From assembly GCA_050181915.1 (NCBI GenBank), contig JBFXCS010000001.1, positions 1,426,001-1,490,000 on the forward strand: a DNA stretch of 64,000 nucleotides, given 5' to 3'. The notes under the pieces were generated by a model. The model was given only the letters and a program-made list of their open reading frames with translations, searched no databases and was not told the origin of the DNA. A program made the position numbers and the translations under genes. Within the stretch, counting starts at the first letter, position 1, and each line of letters begins with the position of its first letter. The stretch is from JBFXCS01 sp050181915 (lineage in GTDB: Bacteria > Actinomycetota > Thermoleophilia > Miltoncostaeales > Miltoncostaeaceae). Below are positions 63,463-64,000 of the stretch, in pieces.

Positions 63463-64000
63463 TCACGGCGACGCCGCCTCCGCGGGCGGGCCCAGGTCGG
63501 CCAGGGCGCGGCCGATGGCGGCGAGGGCGTCCTCGTCGCGCCAGCCGGGCTCCAGGCGGACGACCCCGCGGCCGTCGGACCGGCTGCCCAGCCGCTCGGC
63601 CACCAGCGTCGCCTCGTCGAGCACCCCGGCGTCCATCGGCGCTCCCCGCGTCCGGCCCACCCGCAGCGCCGCCAGGCCCTCGCGGGCCGGCGCGCGCCAC
63701 CCGCTCGCGGGCAGCCGGACGTGATGGCTCACCACCCCGGCGCGGACGAAGAACGCGTCGGCGTCGCCCTCGGCGCTGCCGGGCTCGACGACGACGGCCG
63801 TCCGGTCGCGCGCCCGGCGCGCCCGGGCGAGCCCGGCGAGCGTCGCGAGCAGGGCCGCCGTGAGGTCCTCGCCGGCCGGCCGGGATCCGAGGGCACCGTC
63901 GCGCACCGCGGCGGCGAGCCGCGCGCCGGTGCGCCCGAGGGCGCCGGGGTCGCCGTCGAGCAGGCCGTGCACCTCGGCGACGGCGCCGGCGCGCTCCACC
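63463..64000 (-). CDS. Truncated C-terminal part of a possible DEDDh-exonuclease/UvrC-like protein
   Basis: The frame is open to the right edge of the window, so the N-terminal part is outside. The visible 179 residues (AVAEVHGLLDGDPGALGRTG, LARARRARDRTAVVVEPGS, AFFVRAGVVSHHVRLPASG, LDEATLVAERLG) recall the C-terminal region of actinobacterial proteins that join an epsilon-type exonuclease to a UvrC-like part. The match is weak and the catalytic domains are not visible. Ends 10 bp before the binding-protein gene. Confidence 0.4.
   Translation of the reverse strand, partial: VERAGAVAEVHGLLDGDPGALGRTGARLAAAVRDGALGSRPAGEDLTAALLATLAGLARARRARDRTAVVVEPGSAEGDADAFFVRAGVVSHHVRLPASGWRAPAREGLAALRVGRTRGAPMDAGVLDEATLVAERLGSRSDGRGVVRLEPGWRDEDALAAIGRALADLGPPAEAASP

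Overview
The window is a 64-kb piece of a very high-GC bacterial chromosome with dense genes, frequent GTG starts and many 4-nt ATGA/GTGA start-stop overlaps. The gene neighbourhoods (enolase - FtsB/DivIC-like - DUF501; MazG - PPIase - Mfd - Pth - L25; Prs - GlmU - tRNA-Gln; TreS-maltokinase fusion) and codon use point to an actinomycetote. The CsrA, the YyaC-type protein and the overall gene style suggest the Thermoleophilia (Solirubrobacterales/Gaiellales) as an inference. No rRNA, CRISPR array, transposase or intact prophage was seen.

Layout. 1-5.4 kb: end of treZ, then glgX, an LtrA-family membrane protein and a short D-Ala-D-Ala carboxypeptidase. 5.5-10 kb: an SsuD-like flavin monooxygenase facing a treS-maltokinase fusion. 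10-18 kb: HflX, L,D-transpeptidase, PilZ protein, YyaC-like protein, two VOC proteins, an RsbW-like ATPase, a CBS protein and a small convergent gene. 18-25 kb: glycogen phosphorylase, divergent csrA/rpoZ and small conserved proteins. 25-29 kb: DUF501, FtsB-like, enolase and a manganese-type ABC importer. 30-33 kb: ECF sigma with a co-encoded O6-alkylguanine transferase, and a secreted 5'-nucleotidase. 33.2-37.7 kb: an unassigned three-gene cassette. 37.7-48.7 kb: signal peptidase, GNAT, gnd, pgi, mazG, PPIase, mfd, pth and rplY. 48.9-51.2 kb: an orphan HTH/terminase-small-subunit-like gene and a lower-GC insert bounded by direct repeats. 51.2-55.3 kb: TetR regulator with a large operator, prs, glmU, tRNA-Gln. 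55.4-61 kb: secreted proteins, a frameshifted lipoprotein gene, and a cobalamin-riboswitch operon; then phoU. 61-64 kb: NUDIX, MutY, a leaderless binding protein and a truncated gene at the right edge.

How the genes work together. TreZ, GlgX, TreS-Mak and GlgP form a storage-glucan/trehalose network around glycogen, with Pgi, Gnd and enolase supplying central carbon steps. MutY plus a free-standing NUDIX protein, Mfd, Ogt and MazG are genome- and nucleotide-pool-maintenance functions. The most distinctive system is the B12-riboswitch operon. It encodes a secreted DUF4430 protein followed by a secreted alpha/alpha-barrel protein, the two architectural halves of animal transcobalamin/intrinsic factor as separate polypeptides. 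The second is the 33.2-37.7 kb cassette, whose last gene has a PD-(D/E)XK-like ExK core. A 13-bp-arm palindrome occurs twice, with its loop and flank in opposite relative orientation, and a 29-bp direct repeat brackets the low-GC insert.
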